Part shown: positions 1 to 10,909 of the stretch, in pieces
Layout: every line of letters starts with the position of its first letter
Position numbering within the stretch: position 1 is the stretch's first letter
Assembly: GCA_963978895.1 (NCBI GenBank)
Contig: OZ022246.1
Span: forward strand, 17,374,549 to 17,438,548
Direction of reading: 5' to 3'
DNA: 64,000 nucleotides
DNA from: Erpobdella octoculata
Lineage: Eukaryota; Annelida; Clitellata; Hirudinida; Erpobdellidae
Notes under the pieces: model-generated
What the model saw: only the letters and a program-made list of their open reading frames with translations
Told to the model about the DNA's origin: nothing
Database searches by the model: none
Translations under genes and position numbers: made by a program

Positions 1-699
1 TTTGATATAGAGAGATCAGAGAAAGAAGAGTTGCACTTAGCAATACGTTTAAATTTCCTAATATAATTTAGGTTAAGAATATCAAGATAATAAATCTTAC
101 GGCGAACAGTGCGAGTGGGCAGAGTAGAAGATTGAGAGAGGCTTAATAAGAAATCCCTAGAGTACATTATTAGAGAAAGAAAGGTTTAGAAAAGGGAATA
201 CAGAAGAAAAGAAAAAAACTCACAGTTTCCACGTGAAACAATAAAACAATTCAAATTTAACTTCGCTCACGAGCCGAAACGCCATGACACCACGGCGCTA
301 AACAATTGACTAGGCATGGCTTATATGATTGGAAAAGCTTCATTCCAAATATTGATGATCTCTGATTGACAGAATGACAAGTTGAATTTTCTAGTCTATT
401 TAACTATTTAGTTACATACATGGAGTGTCGAATAACTTAGTCGGCAACTTTGTCAATCTTATCCACCGGAAAAAACCCATAACGGCCAACAACTATAAAA
501 TAAACAACATCGGAAAACAAAGCGCGTCTATATATTTGCATAATTTATGTGATTTTTTAATTCAAAATTATCCAATCTGGTGGCATTATTTACTTCCTGT
601 CTTATACCGTCGGACATTGGCGAAAATGCCCCCCGTATGTCTACCTTAGTCTGCATTCGAGTCGGCTATACCTTTTATCTAGAGCTGCTCCCAGTTATC
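1..699. other. 5' flank of the cyclophilin gene, no gene recognised
   Basis: AT-rich sequence ahead of cyclophilin exon 1. Short open frames here (for example 425-649) have no recognisable domain and no splice or codon support. The promoter and 5' UTR of the cyclophilin gene should lie here, but I see no convincing TATA or initiator element. An in-frame ATG at 637 could extend exon 1. Confidence 0.4.
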
Positions 700-864
700 A
701 TGTTTAAATTAACAAAAACGAGATTTATGTGGTCTTGTGCTTGCGCATTTGCTGTTTATTTAATATTGTATAAGTCTCTTCACAAAGAAATTATCAAAAA
801 ATCTTCAGACTCCGTTAATGATCCCATCTCAGGATTACCGACACAATTGGAAATCACGGATAAG
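700..864 (+). CDS. PPIB: Cyclophilin (PPIB/PPIC group) exon 1: signal peptide and linker
   Basis: First coding exon of a secretory cyclophilin, an enzyme that isomerises X-Pro bonds during folding in the ER. Its 55 codons start with a basic stretch (KLTKTR) and a hydrophobic run of about 16 residues (FMWSCACAFAVYLILY), which is a signal peptide or signal anchor. A linker follows, ending EITDK, which leads into the first beta strand. The donor AAG|GTTGTT is weak but phase 0, and it joins in frame to exon 2 across 9.5 kb of transposons. The ATG at 637 would add 21 residues before the hydrophobic segment. I prefer 700 because the spacing suits a signal peptide. The exon itself is too divergent to recognise by family similarity; the call rests on signal peptide, frame and position. 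The five exons together give 224 aa, close to the usual PPIB length. Confidence 0.68.
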
Positions 865-980
865 GTTGTTGGATTGTTTTAGAGTTTAGAGTTGAGAAGA
901 TTAGAGAAACCTGTCATAAGCGTAAAAGTGTTGAAAGCGAAAAATAAATTGTAAAGACTCAAATTAGGGTAATCTAGTTT

Positions 981-1362
981 GGTCGCTGCTATTGCCCTGG
1001 CGATTCGACGTGATTACAATCGGTGAAATTGCTACTAATCCTAACCTAACCCTATCCCTAGCTGGCCTAGCTTTAACCCGAACCCTAACCCTATCCCTAC
1101 CCCTAAACCCTATCCTAAGTAGTAGCATAAAAATTTCAAAATAATTTTGTTAAAATTTAATTAATATTTTTAGATAAAGGTACAAATTCTGAGTTTGAAT
1201 ATACCATATAATGTAAAAAAAATAAAATTAATAAAGATATAGCGAATCAAAGATCGCGTACCGCCGTGGCAATAGCATTAACGATCTAGTTTAAGGTCGC
1301 TGCTATTCTGCTATTGCCACGGCGGTTCGTCGGGGTTGCAATCGGTAAAATTGCTACTTAGT
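981..1362 (+). repeat. Foldback/MITE-like element with CCCTAA-like core, left copy
   Basis: The element starts GGTCGCTGCTATTGCC, holds a degenerate array of CCCTAA/CCCTAT/CCCTAC words (1037-1113), then an AT-rich segment, and ends near GGCAATAGC (about 1285). A second partial copy of the starting end follows at 1294-1362. An inverted copy with the same order lies at 63481-63864. No protein is encoded. Confidence 0.7.
1037..1113 (+). repeat. Degenerate CCCTAA/CCCTAT/CCCTAC array
   Basis: Interspersed CCTAACC, CCCTATCC and CCCTACCCC words resemble a decayed telomere-type repeat. The array sits inside the foldback element, so it is part of that element rather than a chromosome end. Confidence 0.75.
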
Positions 1363-1639
1363 CGAGTAGAATTAAAAATTTTACTGGTTGTACCTAGACA
1401 AAATTTGCAACAAGCTGATTTTTGGATATTTTGTTTGTAATACATTTTTGAATCTTCCTGCAAAAATCGGTTGAAATCGTCCTTGGCGAAATTGGTTTTT
1501 TGACGCTTTTTTGAACGAGATTTACCGTAGTGAGCGATAAGTTAGTATTTTCGTAAATTGACGTAAAACATCTAATTTCTAAGTCAGTATTTTTTAAAAC
1601 ATCTAGTTTTTTGAGTTCTTATTATTCTTTTTTGAAATG

Positions 1640-1870
1640 GGTGAAGTAAATGAAGTGGGATAAAGTTCTAGTTTAGCGTCATCGGCCGATTTCTATAAAA
1701 AATGACCGGGTTTTAACGTAAATGATGTTTAAAACATAAATAAAGTCTAATTACAACATAAATAACTAAAAAACAGAAATTATGGCACTTTAGAAGATTT
1801 AAGAGTTGCTCCCGAGGCTACTGTAGTTCCCGATGAAGATCTATTTGTCAACAGCGATAGAAGTGAATAG
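1640..1870 (+). repeat. Dispersed repeat family A, copy 1
   Basis: Matches 5622-6092 in the same orientation. Shared words include AAAGTTCTAGTNTAGCGTCAT at the start and GAAGATCTATTTGTCAACA at the end. The second copy carries about 250 extra bases in its middle. There is no coding potential and the family is unknown. Confidence 0.65.
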
Positions 1871-2018
1871 TAGGAATAAAGAAAATAAAAATTAAACACA
1901 TTTTGAATAGAAATAGACAATTTAGGAGAATAAATTAAAAATTTAAATTATGGACATTAAATCTTGAAAAATAATAGTAAAAATTTAAATTATGGACATT
2001 AAATCTTGAAAAATAATA

Positions 2019-3000
2019 CTTTTTTTTAGAAGTACGAGTTGCGTAACCAGCTCCATGTCTGAAACAGTTTCTTTAACCCGTTTAGGTCCAAAACTTTATT
2101 AATTAGACTTCTATTATTTTTTTTTTGTTATTTCTAAGTTACTTGCTTATGTTTTAACAGATTTATTTTTAATTATTTTTTATTTGAAAGAAAACTTTGA
2201 AAATTCACTATGCTCGTTTTTCGAACGGTGGTCGTATAGACTATTGAAATCGACAACATTTTTAAAAGTCATTTTTTTTGTTCTCAACGCAAAAAATTAT
2301 AATATAAATTCTACCTACATTTCTTCACCCAAAGAACCGACACAGTCTAATCCCATCCCATCATTAGTATAATCAACTTCTACCTTCCCGGATATTACAA
2401 AGAATAACATTTCTTCTTCATTTGCTTATTCATCAGTCACGTGTTATGATGCGCCGGGCGGAAGAATGACAAGTATGTCAACCTCAATGCTATCATCATC
2501 ATCAAGAATTAGTTACATAGCTTCTTTCAACGTGAAAAGACGTTCTGTTTGACGCCTTTCATTTTTAAACTTTACAAACATTTCATTCGAAGAATGAAAT
2601 TTGCAAAAAACACACCAATTCAACAACTGCACAACTATAAGCTGAATAAACTAGTTTTGACTCGTTCGCATAAAGTACTCTATACGACCAACGATCGTAG
2701 AACGAGCATGACTCATACATGTTCAGATTGTGGGTTAGTGTAAACACAATAAAATTTAATTAACGTTGCTGTTTACTTTTGAGTACATCCTCTTTCGATA
2801 TTTCCAACTTTTGTTATGATTACTCTCATGAAATTAGCATAATAAATTTTTAAAGTAATATCGGTCAAAAACCTTGAAAATGCTCATATTCTAACCCAGA
2901 TTAAACTACTTAATACAAATAAAAAAATTATTTAAAAATTTTGTATACAGTGTATTGAAGCTTTCTTAACATAAAAAAAAACTTTTAACAGAAAAAAAAT
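2019..3000 (+). repeat. Dispersed repeat family B, copy 1
   Basis: About 1 kb that is repeated in inverted orientation at 37690-38243 plus 39655-39965. In the second copy the two halves are split by a gag-only LTR element. Shared blocks include the stretch around CTCGTTTTTCGAAC (about 2210) and the stretch around CACTAACCCACAATCTG, seen here as its reverse complement at about 2727-2743. No recognisable protein is present. Confidence 0.65.
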
Positions 3001-3344
3001 TACAGCTTAATTTTATGCAACGCCAAAAATAAGTGTGTTCGTAAAACGTTAAATTTGCATCCCGATCGGAGACGCTTTGTCGTTGAGGTGCCTTTCAAGT
3101 GGTTGATTCGGCATTTGTGTAAAGCCCTGTACACATCGAAAAACATGAGTTGACATGATCCGATCAAATCTGACACGTCCGGTACAATAGGAGTTTGTCG
3201 ATGTGATATAGCAAATTTAACGTGAGACTTTATTTACAGTTGTCTTAATGAAATTCTAATTCATTATTCAAGAAACTGTATGTTGAAATTGGAAATTATT
3301 TATGGATGTATTTTTATGCTTTTTAATATGTGTATATTAAATAG

Positions 3345-4897
3345 TAAGCTTCTGCGTCCCGTTATTTTTTTTTGGAACGATACGATACGATTTCTGAAAT
3401 TTGCCTCGAATTAAACGATACGATACGAGACGCCTCGAACAATAACGATACGATATCAATACGATATTGGCATCTCGACTGATAAATATATAAATATTAA
3501 AAAATTTCAAAATTTATAAAAATTTACCAAATTTTATTATTTTTACAACTTGAAATAAGTTTCATTTGTTTAGTTTCGGTACATCTATTTTTCTAAATTT
3601 AGATTCTAAATAAAACGCTACCGCCGATAGTAAGTATTTATTTACTTTATTTAGTACGCATTATGCGGTAGTTTATCAATTTTAATTTTACTTGCCGATG
3701 AAAAAAAAAATTAAAATTATTTTTTCAAGTAATTGAAAAGTAGAAAACCTTCTAGCACACCAAAAGAACAACATTTTTAGGCAATTCAATAGTGAAAGTG
3801 GAAAAACCAATGGAGATAGAAATAGATTGCAGATTACTGAGATTGAGATTACTAGATTACTAAGATTAAATTAAAATGATACTGTTTCCCGCAGTCTTTG
3901 CATCTGGCAAGATTTACTTCTACATCCTTGTCATTGACTTTCTGCGTGACCGTCTCTTCCTCAAGTCCAGATTTGACCCCGGTGATGCGGCATGATAATG
4001 ATGACAAACACGAGAAAGTGCCTCTATGCAAGAATTACGAAAGTGAAAAAAAAACCCAGCGTGTTTATTTATAGGCGATGGCGAATGCGGTTAGCAGCAA
4101 TAGCAAGAAAGAAGCTGAGAAAGTTTCGAATTCCAGCTGCAGACGATATGGGCTACGGCACTGTCGTGCACACTACAGGTGGCACACACATACTCACACA
4201 CAACCAAGAATATCATCGAGATTATAAAGATATATCTTAGATGAGCTACTATTACGGTCAATTACGGATATCGAAACACTAAAATAATCATTCCAATTCT
4301 ACGTAACAAATTTGAAAAAATAAGTTTATGAAACAGACTAAACCAAAACATAAACATAGAATGATCATTACTATTACATTACTCATTATTCTCATTAATA
4401 ATAATAGTCATCGATGTCAGCGAGTACGATTTACGATTGCCTTGTAGGGCTTGTAGTATCAGTAGTATGCAGAGCTCGACTAGCAGCCTAAGAGGAGCGT
4501 GGCTTTTTTGCTGCCGGTTCCCAGACTAAAAATAGTAAATAATGGGGCTACAGGCTGTCTGGAAAACCGAATTTAAAGTGGGGATGATAATAGTTATAAA
4601 CTTCTGTCACTAGGTAGATTAATTAATCAATGTTGATGAATCAATTGCAAATATTCACAGTTGTGACAATCGTTAATTAAATATGTATGACTTTCGTTAT
4701 TTATTGGAAAATATTTTTAAAAAATCTCGATATTTTTTCGGGATTTTTATCGGGAATGAAATTTTAAGTATCGCTAATTATATCGATACGAGACTTCTTC
4801 CGCAGGCTGTATCGTTTCAATGGCGATACGGGATCTCCCGTATCGTTTTGAAATCTCGATTGAATTCGAGATAACGATATCGGGACGCAGATGCTTA
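3345..4897 (+). mobile_element. Non-autonomous hAT element (family TAAGCWTCTGCG), copy 1
   Basis: The terminal inverted repeats TAAGCTTCTGCGTCCCG and CGGGACGCAGATGCTTA differ at one position. They are flanked by a perfect 8-bp target duplication, ttaaatag (3337-3344 and 4898-4905), as expected for hAT. Length is 1553 bp. The left subterminal region is packed with ACGATACGAT words. No transposase is encoded. A second copy lies at 40435-41713. Confidence 0.9.
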
Positions 4898-4905
4898 TTA
4901 AATAG

Positions 4906-5621
4906 TATGTAACAAGCAATTTTCATATTAATCTTAATTTTTTTTGCACATTTAGTGAAAAACGGCATAATAAATCAGTTTATTTGTATCCGTATATAAT
5001 GTTGGAAAACAAATTTTAACTTATGTATATTTTGCATTAGGTAAAAATAAAGTTTTCATCTATAGGTTGAGTTATTTTTATTTAAATGGATTTTAACTGA
5101 TATATTGTATATTTTAGTCAAAAACGGCACAATAAATCAGTTTGTTTGTATTTGTATTGATTTTTTTTTATTTTCATTGATAATTTTTAATGTTTTTATA
5201 TCATTCAATAAGTAACAATAAAGCATTCAGCTTAAACTTTAGTTTTTTTCATTTAATTGGATTAAAAGAGCTGGCATATTGAATTATTTTACCGATTTTA
5301 AGGCCGATTTTGAAAATCGTCTATAATTTTTTTATAAAATGAGTTGGAAGGGTGGATTTTTAACTAATTGTTGCTAACACATATACCTACAAAACAAAAT
5401 ATCTAATTGCTTTGTTTCCAATTATGCCACTTTTTTTTTTTATTTCAGCTGGACTAACTGTGCCGGCAGTCCCGTATGTCAACCTAAAAAAGTAAAACTA
5501 GACGTGTGTGAAGTTAGCTTTGAAGCTGGCAGTGCTAATTTAAAAAAATGCGTACACTGGGGCTATAATATATTGTTGGATGGGGGTTTAAAAATGGAAT
5601 CGAATGGTATATTTGAGTTGG
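4906..5621. other. AT-rich intron sequence, nothing recognised
   Basis: Between the hAT element and repeat A copy 2. A block containing AAAACGGCAYAATAAATCAGTTT occurs twice (about 4960 and 5123), an imperfect tandem duplication of about 160 bp. No gene or known element is visible. Confidence 0.4.
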
Positions 5622-6092
5622 TAAAGTTCTAGTATAGCGTCATGGGCCGATTTCGATGAGAAATGACCGGTTTTTTAACGTAAATGATATTTAAAACATA
5701 AGTAAAGACCAATTATAACATAGATAATTTAAACAAGTAAAGGAAAAAACGAGTTTTTTAACAAAAACTTTGATTTCAAATACACTCGATGTATATCTGT
5801 GTGTATGTATATGAAAGATGTTCAAATTACGTTTTTTTTAATTGAATCATGTATTGTCATCCAATATAAAAATATGCTGAAAGTTTCAGCTTCCTAGCTA
5901 GTCAAAAAGTTGGTTAAAATTTTATTTGCAAGATTTGCGTACAGAGAAAGCCACACACACACAAACAAACAGAGATTGTAACCTAAATATAAGTTTTAAA
6001 AAAAACAAAATTTATAGCACTTTAGAACATTTAAAAATTGCTCCCGAAGCTAATGTAGTTCCCGGTGAAGATCTATTTGTCAACATGCCTTA
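5622..6092 (+). repeat. Dispersed repeat family A, copy 2
   Basis: Second copy of the 1640-1870 repeat. It is interrupted around 5745-6005 by about 250 bp that includes a purine/CA-rich stretch. It runs up to the truncated Helitron region. Confidence 0.6.
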
Positions 6093-6229
6093 AGACAAAT
6101 AAAAAAACATTAAGAACAATAAATTGTTTGGCGAACACCAAGAAAAAATAAAATTATGTAAAAGTACTTGGTTGTCTTTATTACGGTTTTGACCATATTT
6201 CTTGGAGCAGAAATTCGGAGTTTTAGAGA

Positions 6230-6493
6230 TCATGATGGCTACCAGAATCGTGTGAAGAGTGAAAGCGAGCAAGAAAGCGACCAGGAAGGGAGCAAGCGGG
6301 AGCGAGAAAGTGATTGGAAGCGGAAAAGTGACTGAGAGCGGGAAAGCAACCGGAAGCGGGAAAGCAACCGGAAGTGGGAAAGCGACTGGAAGCGGGAAAG
6401 CGACCAGGAGCGTGAGTGCAAGAGGGGAAGGAAACGTGAGCGAGAGAAAAAACCGATGGAGAAACCCCCGGGCGAGGCCAGGTACCCCGCTAG
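6230..6493 (+). mobile_element. Truncated Helitron 3' end with GAAAGCGACCGG minisatellite
   Basis: A tandem minisatellite (unit close to GAAAGCGACCGGAAGCGG, 6257-6415) is followed by a GC-rich hairpin region around CCCCGGGCGAGGCCAGG and the terminus CTAG (6490-6493), then T. This is the 3' hallmark of Helitrons. The 5' part is missing. Related ends occur at 31522 and 60743. The open frame through the minisatellite is a repeat artefact. Confidence 0.75.
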
Positions 6494-6559
6494 TCACAGA
6501 TAAATTTCTGCTCAGCATAGCTTTATATTGGATGATAATACATGATTCAATTAAAGTTA

Positions 6560-7172
6560 TAGACCCCGTCAGGAATAAACTGGGTTTATATATTTATTAC
6601 AAAAACTTGAAACTTTTCAATTTGGTAATCAAGAATGATAGAACAAGTATCACTGACCCGTTGCAACAAAGTCACGTGGTGTACCATTTCAAATGTTCAA
6701 TTCCACATTGTAAGGTGGATCATACATTGGTCACACTACCACTGCGTTGTCAAGGAGACTCACGATGCATCTCCAGTTTGGGAATATTCTTAATCATTAT
6801 GAATGTATTCATTTGAAAGAGCTAACACGAAAAGAACTTGAAGAAGGTGTTTCGATTTTAACAAGTGAATCCGACTCTTTCCGGCTGAAAATTAAAGAGG
6901 CTCTCTATATCTTATCAATGAGACCTGCAATTAATAAACAATTTGATAAATTTCCACAGATTCTCCACTTGTTTGGTGTCAAAGAAAGTAATATGCATCG
7001 GTTACCCTGTATTCCTTCTAACGACGAGGATAACATAAATGATGATACTTCTGACTCGTCCTCTGACACAAATACTTTGGCTGTTGAGGCTGCTCCTGAA
7101 GAATCTCATTGTAATGTATCTGAGAAAATTCTTGTCTCTTCTAATATAACACAGCGAAAGCGCAAAAATTGA
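6560..7172 (+). pseudogene. Penelope-like element ORF, GIY-YIG endonuclease end (frameshifted)
   Basis: C-terminal part of a PLE reverse transcriptase-endonuclease. The block NLKLFN...DPLQQSHVVYHFKC (about 6604-6705) is the start of the GIY-YIG domain. After a frameshift near 6735, RRLTMHLQFGNIL and IKEALYILSMRPAINKQFDKFPQILHLFG continue it, followed by an acidic, serine-rich tail ending QRKRKN. The YIG segment is damaged. The RT domain is absent, because the upstream side is a Helitron end at 6493. Similar tails lie at 29282-29572, 35077-35748 and 56978-57247. Confidence 0.85.
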
Positions 7173-7381
7173 TCCAATAGTATAAATTTTATAGTCTCTG
7201 TGATTTCATTAGTTTATGGTTCTGGTCTTAAACACTATGGAATTTTGTTTTACTTATGTTCTTTTTGTTGAGCCTCGTATTCTTTTGATTTGATAGGTGG
7301 AGTGTTTACTCTTTTGTTAGTGTGCTAATTCTTTGATAATTTCGGTTCTTTCTGTTTGTTTACTTTTCTCATTTTACTTTT
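7173..7381 (+). repeat. PLE 3' non-coding / terminal repeat segment
   Basis: The region between the ORF stop and the hammerhead motif. It is closely matched by 55050-55261, including ATGATTTCATTAG-type and AGTGTTTACTCTTTTGTT blocks. The order coding end, non-coding segment, ribozyme, N-terminal coding fragment is the one expected if the PLE pseudo-LTR includes the beginning of the ORF. Confidence 0.7.
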
Positions 7382-7423
7382 GACCCTGATGATGGCTGAC
7401 ATAGCTGAAACGGTCCGTCGGTC
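7382..7423 (+). ncRNA. Hammerhead ribozyme motif R1 (PLE)
   Basis: Helix I is GACC/GGUC. Core CUGAUGA is followed by one extra U, then helix II GGCU/AGCU with a 5-nt loop, then GAA. Helix III is ACGG/CCGU with a 1-nt loop, and the cleavage site is GUC. All core positions are intact. Very short helix III is a feature known for PLE hammerheads. A nearly identical motif is at 55262. Confidence 0.75.
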
Positions 7424-7439
7424 TGACAATAAAAGTTTA

Positions 7440-7561
7440 ATGGAAAAGTTTTTGGCTAATTGTAGTCTTGAACAGCGAGTTTTATACCGAAAAGTCGAGA
7501 ATTTGGCTCGAAAAGTTGTTTCTGCCAAATGGCGAGTTGTATTTCTTAGAGCATGTCTCAA

Positions 7562-7563
<2 letters not shown>
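7440..7563 (+). pseudogene. PLE ORF N-terminal fragment ending at RACLKD
   Basis: The ATG at 7440 opens a 41-codon fragment that runs through LEQRVLYRKVENLARKVVSA and KWRVVFLRACLKD, then straight into (TA)n. The core KWR..F.RAC recurs in eight other relics in this window. It is the beginning of the PLE protein retained in the terminal repeat; the rest of the gene is absent downstream. Confidence 0.75.

Positions 7564-7636
<73 letters not shown>
7564..7636. repeat. (TA)n microsatellite
   Basis: Uninterrupted TA dinucleotide tract directly abutting the PLE N-terminal fragment. Poly-YI open frames across it are artefacts. Confidence 0.95.
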
Positions 7637-7643
<7 letters not shown>

Positions 7644-7734
7644 TTTTAAGAATCTGTCATCATAGACAAAAGGGCAATTATTATCTCATCAACTACTTCC
7701 TTAATATGGTCATATGCTCGGCCGACAGACAGTT

Positions 7735-7965
7735 GGTGGAAGTCAGTCAACTATAACATCTCAAGTCTCAACTTATCTACTAGACTCAGTCAACTATAAC
7801 ATCTCGTCTCAACTTATCTACTATACTCCTTCCGTAATAGTCATATGCTCGACAGCCACTTGGTGGTTATGACTTGACAACTACAGCAGTGTTTAGAATG
7901 AGGTCACTCATCTATAACATCTCAAGTCTCAACTTATCTACTTTACTCCTTCCGTTATGACTTTA
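7735..7965 (+). repeat. Imperfect tandem repeat (AACATCTCAAGTCTCAACTT)
   Basis: The block TATAACATCTCAAGTCTCAA followed by CTTATCTACT occurs three times with variable spacing (about 7755, 7796 and 7911). The flanking CTCCTTCCGT and GTCATATGCTCG blocks are also duplicated. Function unknown. Confidence 0.7.
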
Positions 7966-8474
7966 CAACTAGCAGTTAATTAGATGAAATCAGCCCACTG
8001 TAGCTTCTCTAATCTTTGATTGGTTGGCAAGTTTGCTAAGCTCCACCTTTAATCCAATTACCTACGCAAATAAGCTTACCTAATAATGAGTTAAAAAAGT
8101 ATTCTTGGATTCAGTTCAGTGTGTTCACTTTATTCAATGATTCGTTCTTTTTGAGTTTGTGGATCTCGATACGTGTAGCGTTATTTTCTTTATCGTACTA
8201 AGTTGTAGTTGATACATTTGTTCCTTTTAGTAACCTCGGCATCGCAACAATTTCAAGGTAACTGCTTAAACTTTGTTATGGGGAGGCATACACTCGTTTT
8301 AGGCTAATTTTTAAATTTAGCGGTTAAACATTTTCTGAGTAATGCATTGAATAACTTTTATAGTTTGACTTGCTAAAAAGTGAGTTGCAATGTTTCTGCA
8401 TATCTCTTTATTTAAAAAAATCATATTTTGTATGGGTAACTTTTTTTTAAAGAATTTTAAAACTTTTCAGAATC

Positions 8475-9807
8475 ATGCCAGGAACTCAACGAAAATCCCA
8501 CACTAGCGATTTTAAACTAAAAGTTGTTGCTAGAGCGCAGGACACGAGCAACAGAGAAGCAGCACGAGAATACAATGTTGGCGAGTCTTCCGTTCGTGAA
8601 TGGAGAAAAATGAAAGACGAGCTTAAAGAAATGAATCCTCGAAAACGTGCCCGTCGTGGACCCACTGCCAAGTGGCCTCAGCTGGAGATCGACTTAAAAC
8701 AGTGGATTCTTTCACGTAGAGAAGAAAACCAATCGATATCAACTAACGCTGTTCAGGTTAAAGCTAGGCTTCTAGCTTATGACCATGAAATTGAGGGTTT
8801 TAACGCAAGTTTTACGTGGATCTCCAAATTCATGAAAAGAAACGGATTATCAATCAGAACAAGGACAATAGTAGGGCAGAAACTTCCAGAAGATTGGGAA
8901 GAAAAATTATTAAATTTTAGAGAATTCGTCTCAAAGGAGATATCTGAGATGGGTCTCTCACCTTTGGATGTATAAACATGGACGAAGTTCCATTGTCTTT
9001 TGATATTCCACCAACAAGGACTATAGCACCATCAGGTGCAAAAACTGTTGCTATCAAAACTACTGGACACGAGAGGTCTTGTTTTACCGTTGTCCTTGCT
9101 TGCACTGCCAGTAGATCAAAATTAAAACCAATGATTATCTTTAAGAGGATAACAATGCCTCGCGAAAAGTTTCTTCCTGACGTGGTTGTAGTTTGCAATA
9201 AAAAAAGGCTGGATGAACAGCGACATAATGAAAATATAGGTAGATAAATGTTTCAAGGCCAGGCCAGGAGGATTTTTTCGGCAAAGTCATGGCTGATTGC
9301 TGACCCAATGACTGCTCATAAAGATCAAAACGTTCAGAGCCACTTAAATCAAATTGGAGCTCACATAGCAATTATACCTGGTGGCCTTACCTCCAAGTTA
9401 CAGCCCTAGATATAGCAGTTAATAAACCATTCAAACAATTTATCAGACAAGAATGGGAAGAATGGATGCAGTCTGGGGAACACGACTTCACGCCTTCGGG
9501 ACGACTGAAGAGAGCATCTTACTTCGAAGTGTGCAAATGGGTGGCTTTGGCTTCGGAAAAGATAACTCCAAATACAATTTGTAATGGATTTAAGAAGGCT
9601 GGGATTTGTCATCAGAATAACGAAACAGATTCAGCCACCAGTGAAACCGGAGAAGCAGACAAAGACGACGACTATTTCTCATCAAAACTTGAGAAAAAGC
9701 GTCTGCTTGCTGCCCAAAAACATGATGAATACAGTGACAATAGCTCTGAATTTCAGGGGTTTGAAGTTTTAGAGGACGACGAAAAAGCCGGCAACAGTGT
9801 GAAGTAA
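8475..9807 (+). pseudogene. pogo/Tigger-type DDE transposase, decayed
   Basis: The frame 8475-8975 has an N-terminal helix-turn-helix (FKLKVVARAQDTSNREAARE) and a CENPB-like second domain (FNASFTWISKFMKRNGLSIR). The DDE domain continues in another frame from 8978 (NMDEVPLSFDIP, then TVAIKTTGHERSCFTVVLAC). It resumes at about 9290 and 9412 with IPGGLTSKLQP, then the third catalytic Asp region DIAVNKPFKQF, and ends in an acidic tail at 9807. There are at least two frameshifts and a stop (TAG at 9408) just before the last catalytic Asp, so it cannot encode an active enzyme. Closest family by eye: POGK-like pogo elements. No clear left terminus was found. Confidence 0.85.
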
Positions 9808-9984
9808 AAACATTTTAACTATAATTTTTTTGGCTGTGTTTAGAAATCAACATAAACTTTTATTCTTTTGTATGGTGTTTTTTTCATTATATTTTTCAAT
9901 AATTTTTTATTTTTGTACTTTTTGTTTTTGTTTTTTCTCCCATTTCATCGATTTAAAAAAAACGAGTTTTAGCACCTCTTCAAG

Positions 9985-10132
9985 AGTATACACATAAAAC
10001 GTGCTAGAGAAGTGTGCCTATAACGCTAAGGAAGTAAAAACGCATAAAACACGCACACGCATATAACGCGCTAAGGGGTCCATGCTATGTAAAACCGCAT
10101 ATAACACGCACACGCATATACGCGCCTTATGA
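9985..10132 (+). repeat. Subterminal GCATATAACGCG/ACACGCACACGCATA array of the pogo element
   Basis: Repeated CATAAAAC, ACACGCACACGCATATA and ACGCGC words lie just 3' of the transposase relic. They are probably transposase-binding subterminal repeats of that element. I could not find the matching left end. Confidence 0.5.
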
Positions 10133-10393
10133 CATCAGTTTGTGTCCAGGAAAATTGATTTCAGGTATCTAGAAACATGATTTAATTGCAGTGCCAGCCA
10201 GTGGGAACTATAGAAGGCACAATGTGATAAACTTATTATTAAGCAAACAAGCTTTAAAAAGTCAATCATCGATTATGAGCCGGTAACTTGTGGCTGATTT
10301 TCGGCCAAATCGTTGTTATCAGATGCTAATATAAATGGGACAGATTTGAGAAATGTGTGATTCTTTCTTTTGACAAATGTTTCTGGATTTTAG

Positions 10394-10502
10394 GTCTATT
10401 TTGAAATATCTGTGTCAGAAAAACTTTGGGGAAAAGTTATTATTGGACTATTTGGCAATATTGTTCCAAAAACTGTGAAGAATTTTATAGCTCTTACACA
10501 GG
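10394..10502 (+). CDS. PPIB: Cyclophilin exon 2: first beta strands
   Basis: After acceptor TTTTAG (10388-10393) the exon reads VYFEISVSEKLWGKVIIGLFG then NIVPKTVKNFIALTQ. This is the N-terminal third of the cyclophilin barrel (family pattern V.FD...G...G.IV.GLFG...PKTV.NF.AL). Phase 0 at the 5' side fits exon 1. The 3' border is uncertain. I take the GT at 10503, which with an exon 3 start at 10604 keeps the frame; a second GT at 10515 has the same phase and would add 4 residues. Confidence 0.85.
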
Positions 10503-10603
10503 GTTTTCAGATAAGTTTTTAATCAATTAAACAGTTTTTGTGTAAAGTTGAAATGTTTCTTAAAATATAATTTTCAATTTTTACAGTATCTACAATGGTC
10601 AAG

Positions 10604-10699
10604 AAATGATTATTTCATATCAGAAGACCAAGTTTCATAGAGTGATCAAATCTTTTATGATACAAGGAGGTGACATATCCAATGGAGATGGAACTGGAA
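10604..10699 (+). CDS. PPIB: Cyclophilin exon 3: active-site segment
   Basis: Encodes [18 protein letters not shown] then [13 protein letters not shown]. It contains the catalytic Arg (FHRV) plus the Phe, Met and Gln of the active site (residues 104, 109, 110 and 112 of the 224-aa product). The best-looking acceptor, TTTTTACAG at 10586, would start the exon at 10587 but gives the wrong phase with every GT in exon 2. The weaker AG at 10603 preserves the frame. Donor GTAAAC at 10700 is clear and interrupts a codon after its first base, matching exon 4. Confidence 0.85.
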
Positions 10700-10909
10700 G
10701 TAAACATCTGCTTTTTATAACATTGTGATATGTGATGTACGCCTTAAATTAAATATTAAATATATTACAATATTACCAATCAGATACAGGGCTCTTCAGA
10801 ATGATTTTAGAATTTTATTGAGCGATAATAAAATGAAGCCTTTTTGTTCTGTTTTTCTATACTATTTTCTACAAGCCCTTCTAGAGCCATCATCATTCAA
10901 TGGGAAAAT

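Noticed and set aside
425..649. Small upstream gene in the cyclophilin 5' flank
   Set aside because: No domain, no splice context, composition like the flanks.
1037..1113. Chromosome end / true telomere
   Set aside because: The array is degenerate, short, enclosed within an element with conserved termini, and has a second inverted copy at 63.6 kb.
3992..4240. Transposase fragment inside the first hAT MITE
   Set aside because: The 82-codon frame is basic but has no hAT, BED or DDE motif, and the second MITE copy breaks it.
6259..6816. Single 185-codon gene spanning the minisatellite and a PLE
   Set aside because: The frame crosses a Helitron 3' end (CTAG at 6493); the first half is minisatellite translation, the second a PLE fragment.
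7553..7756. Coding frames through (TA)n tracts (poly-YI proteins), here and at 29445, 31059 and 54701
   Set aside because: Artefacts of the dinucleotide repeat; real coding similarity stops at the tract.
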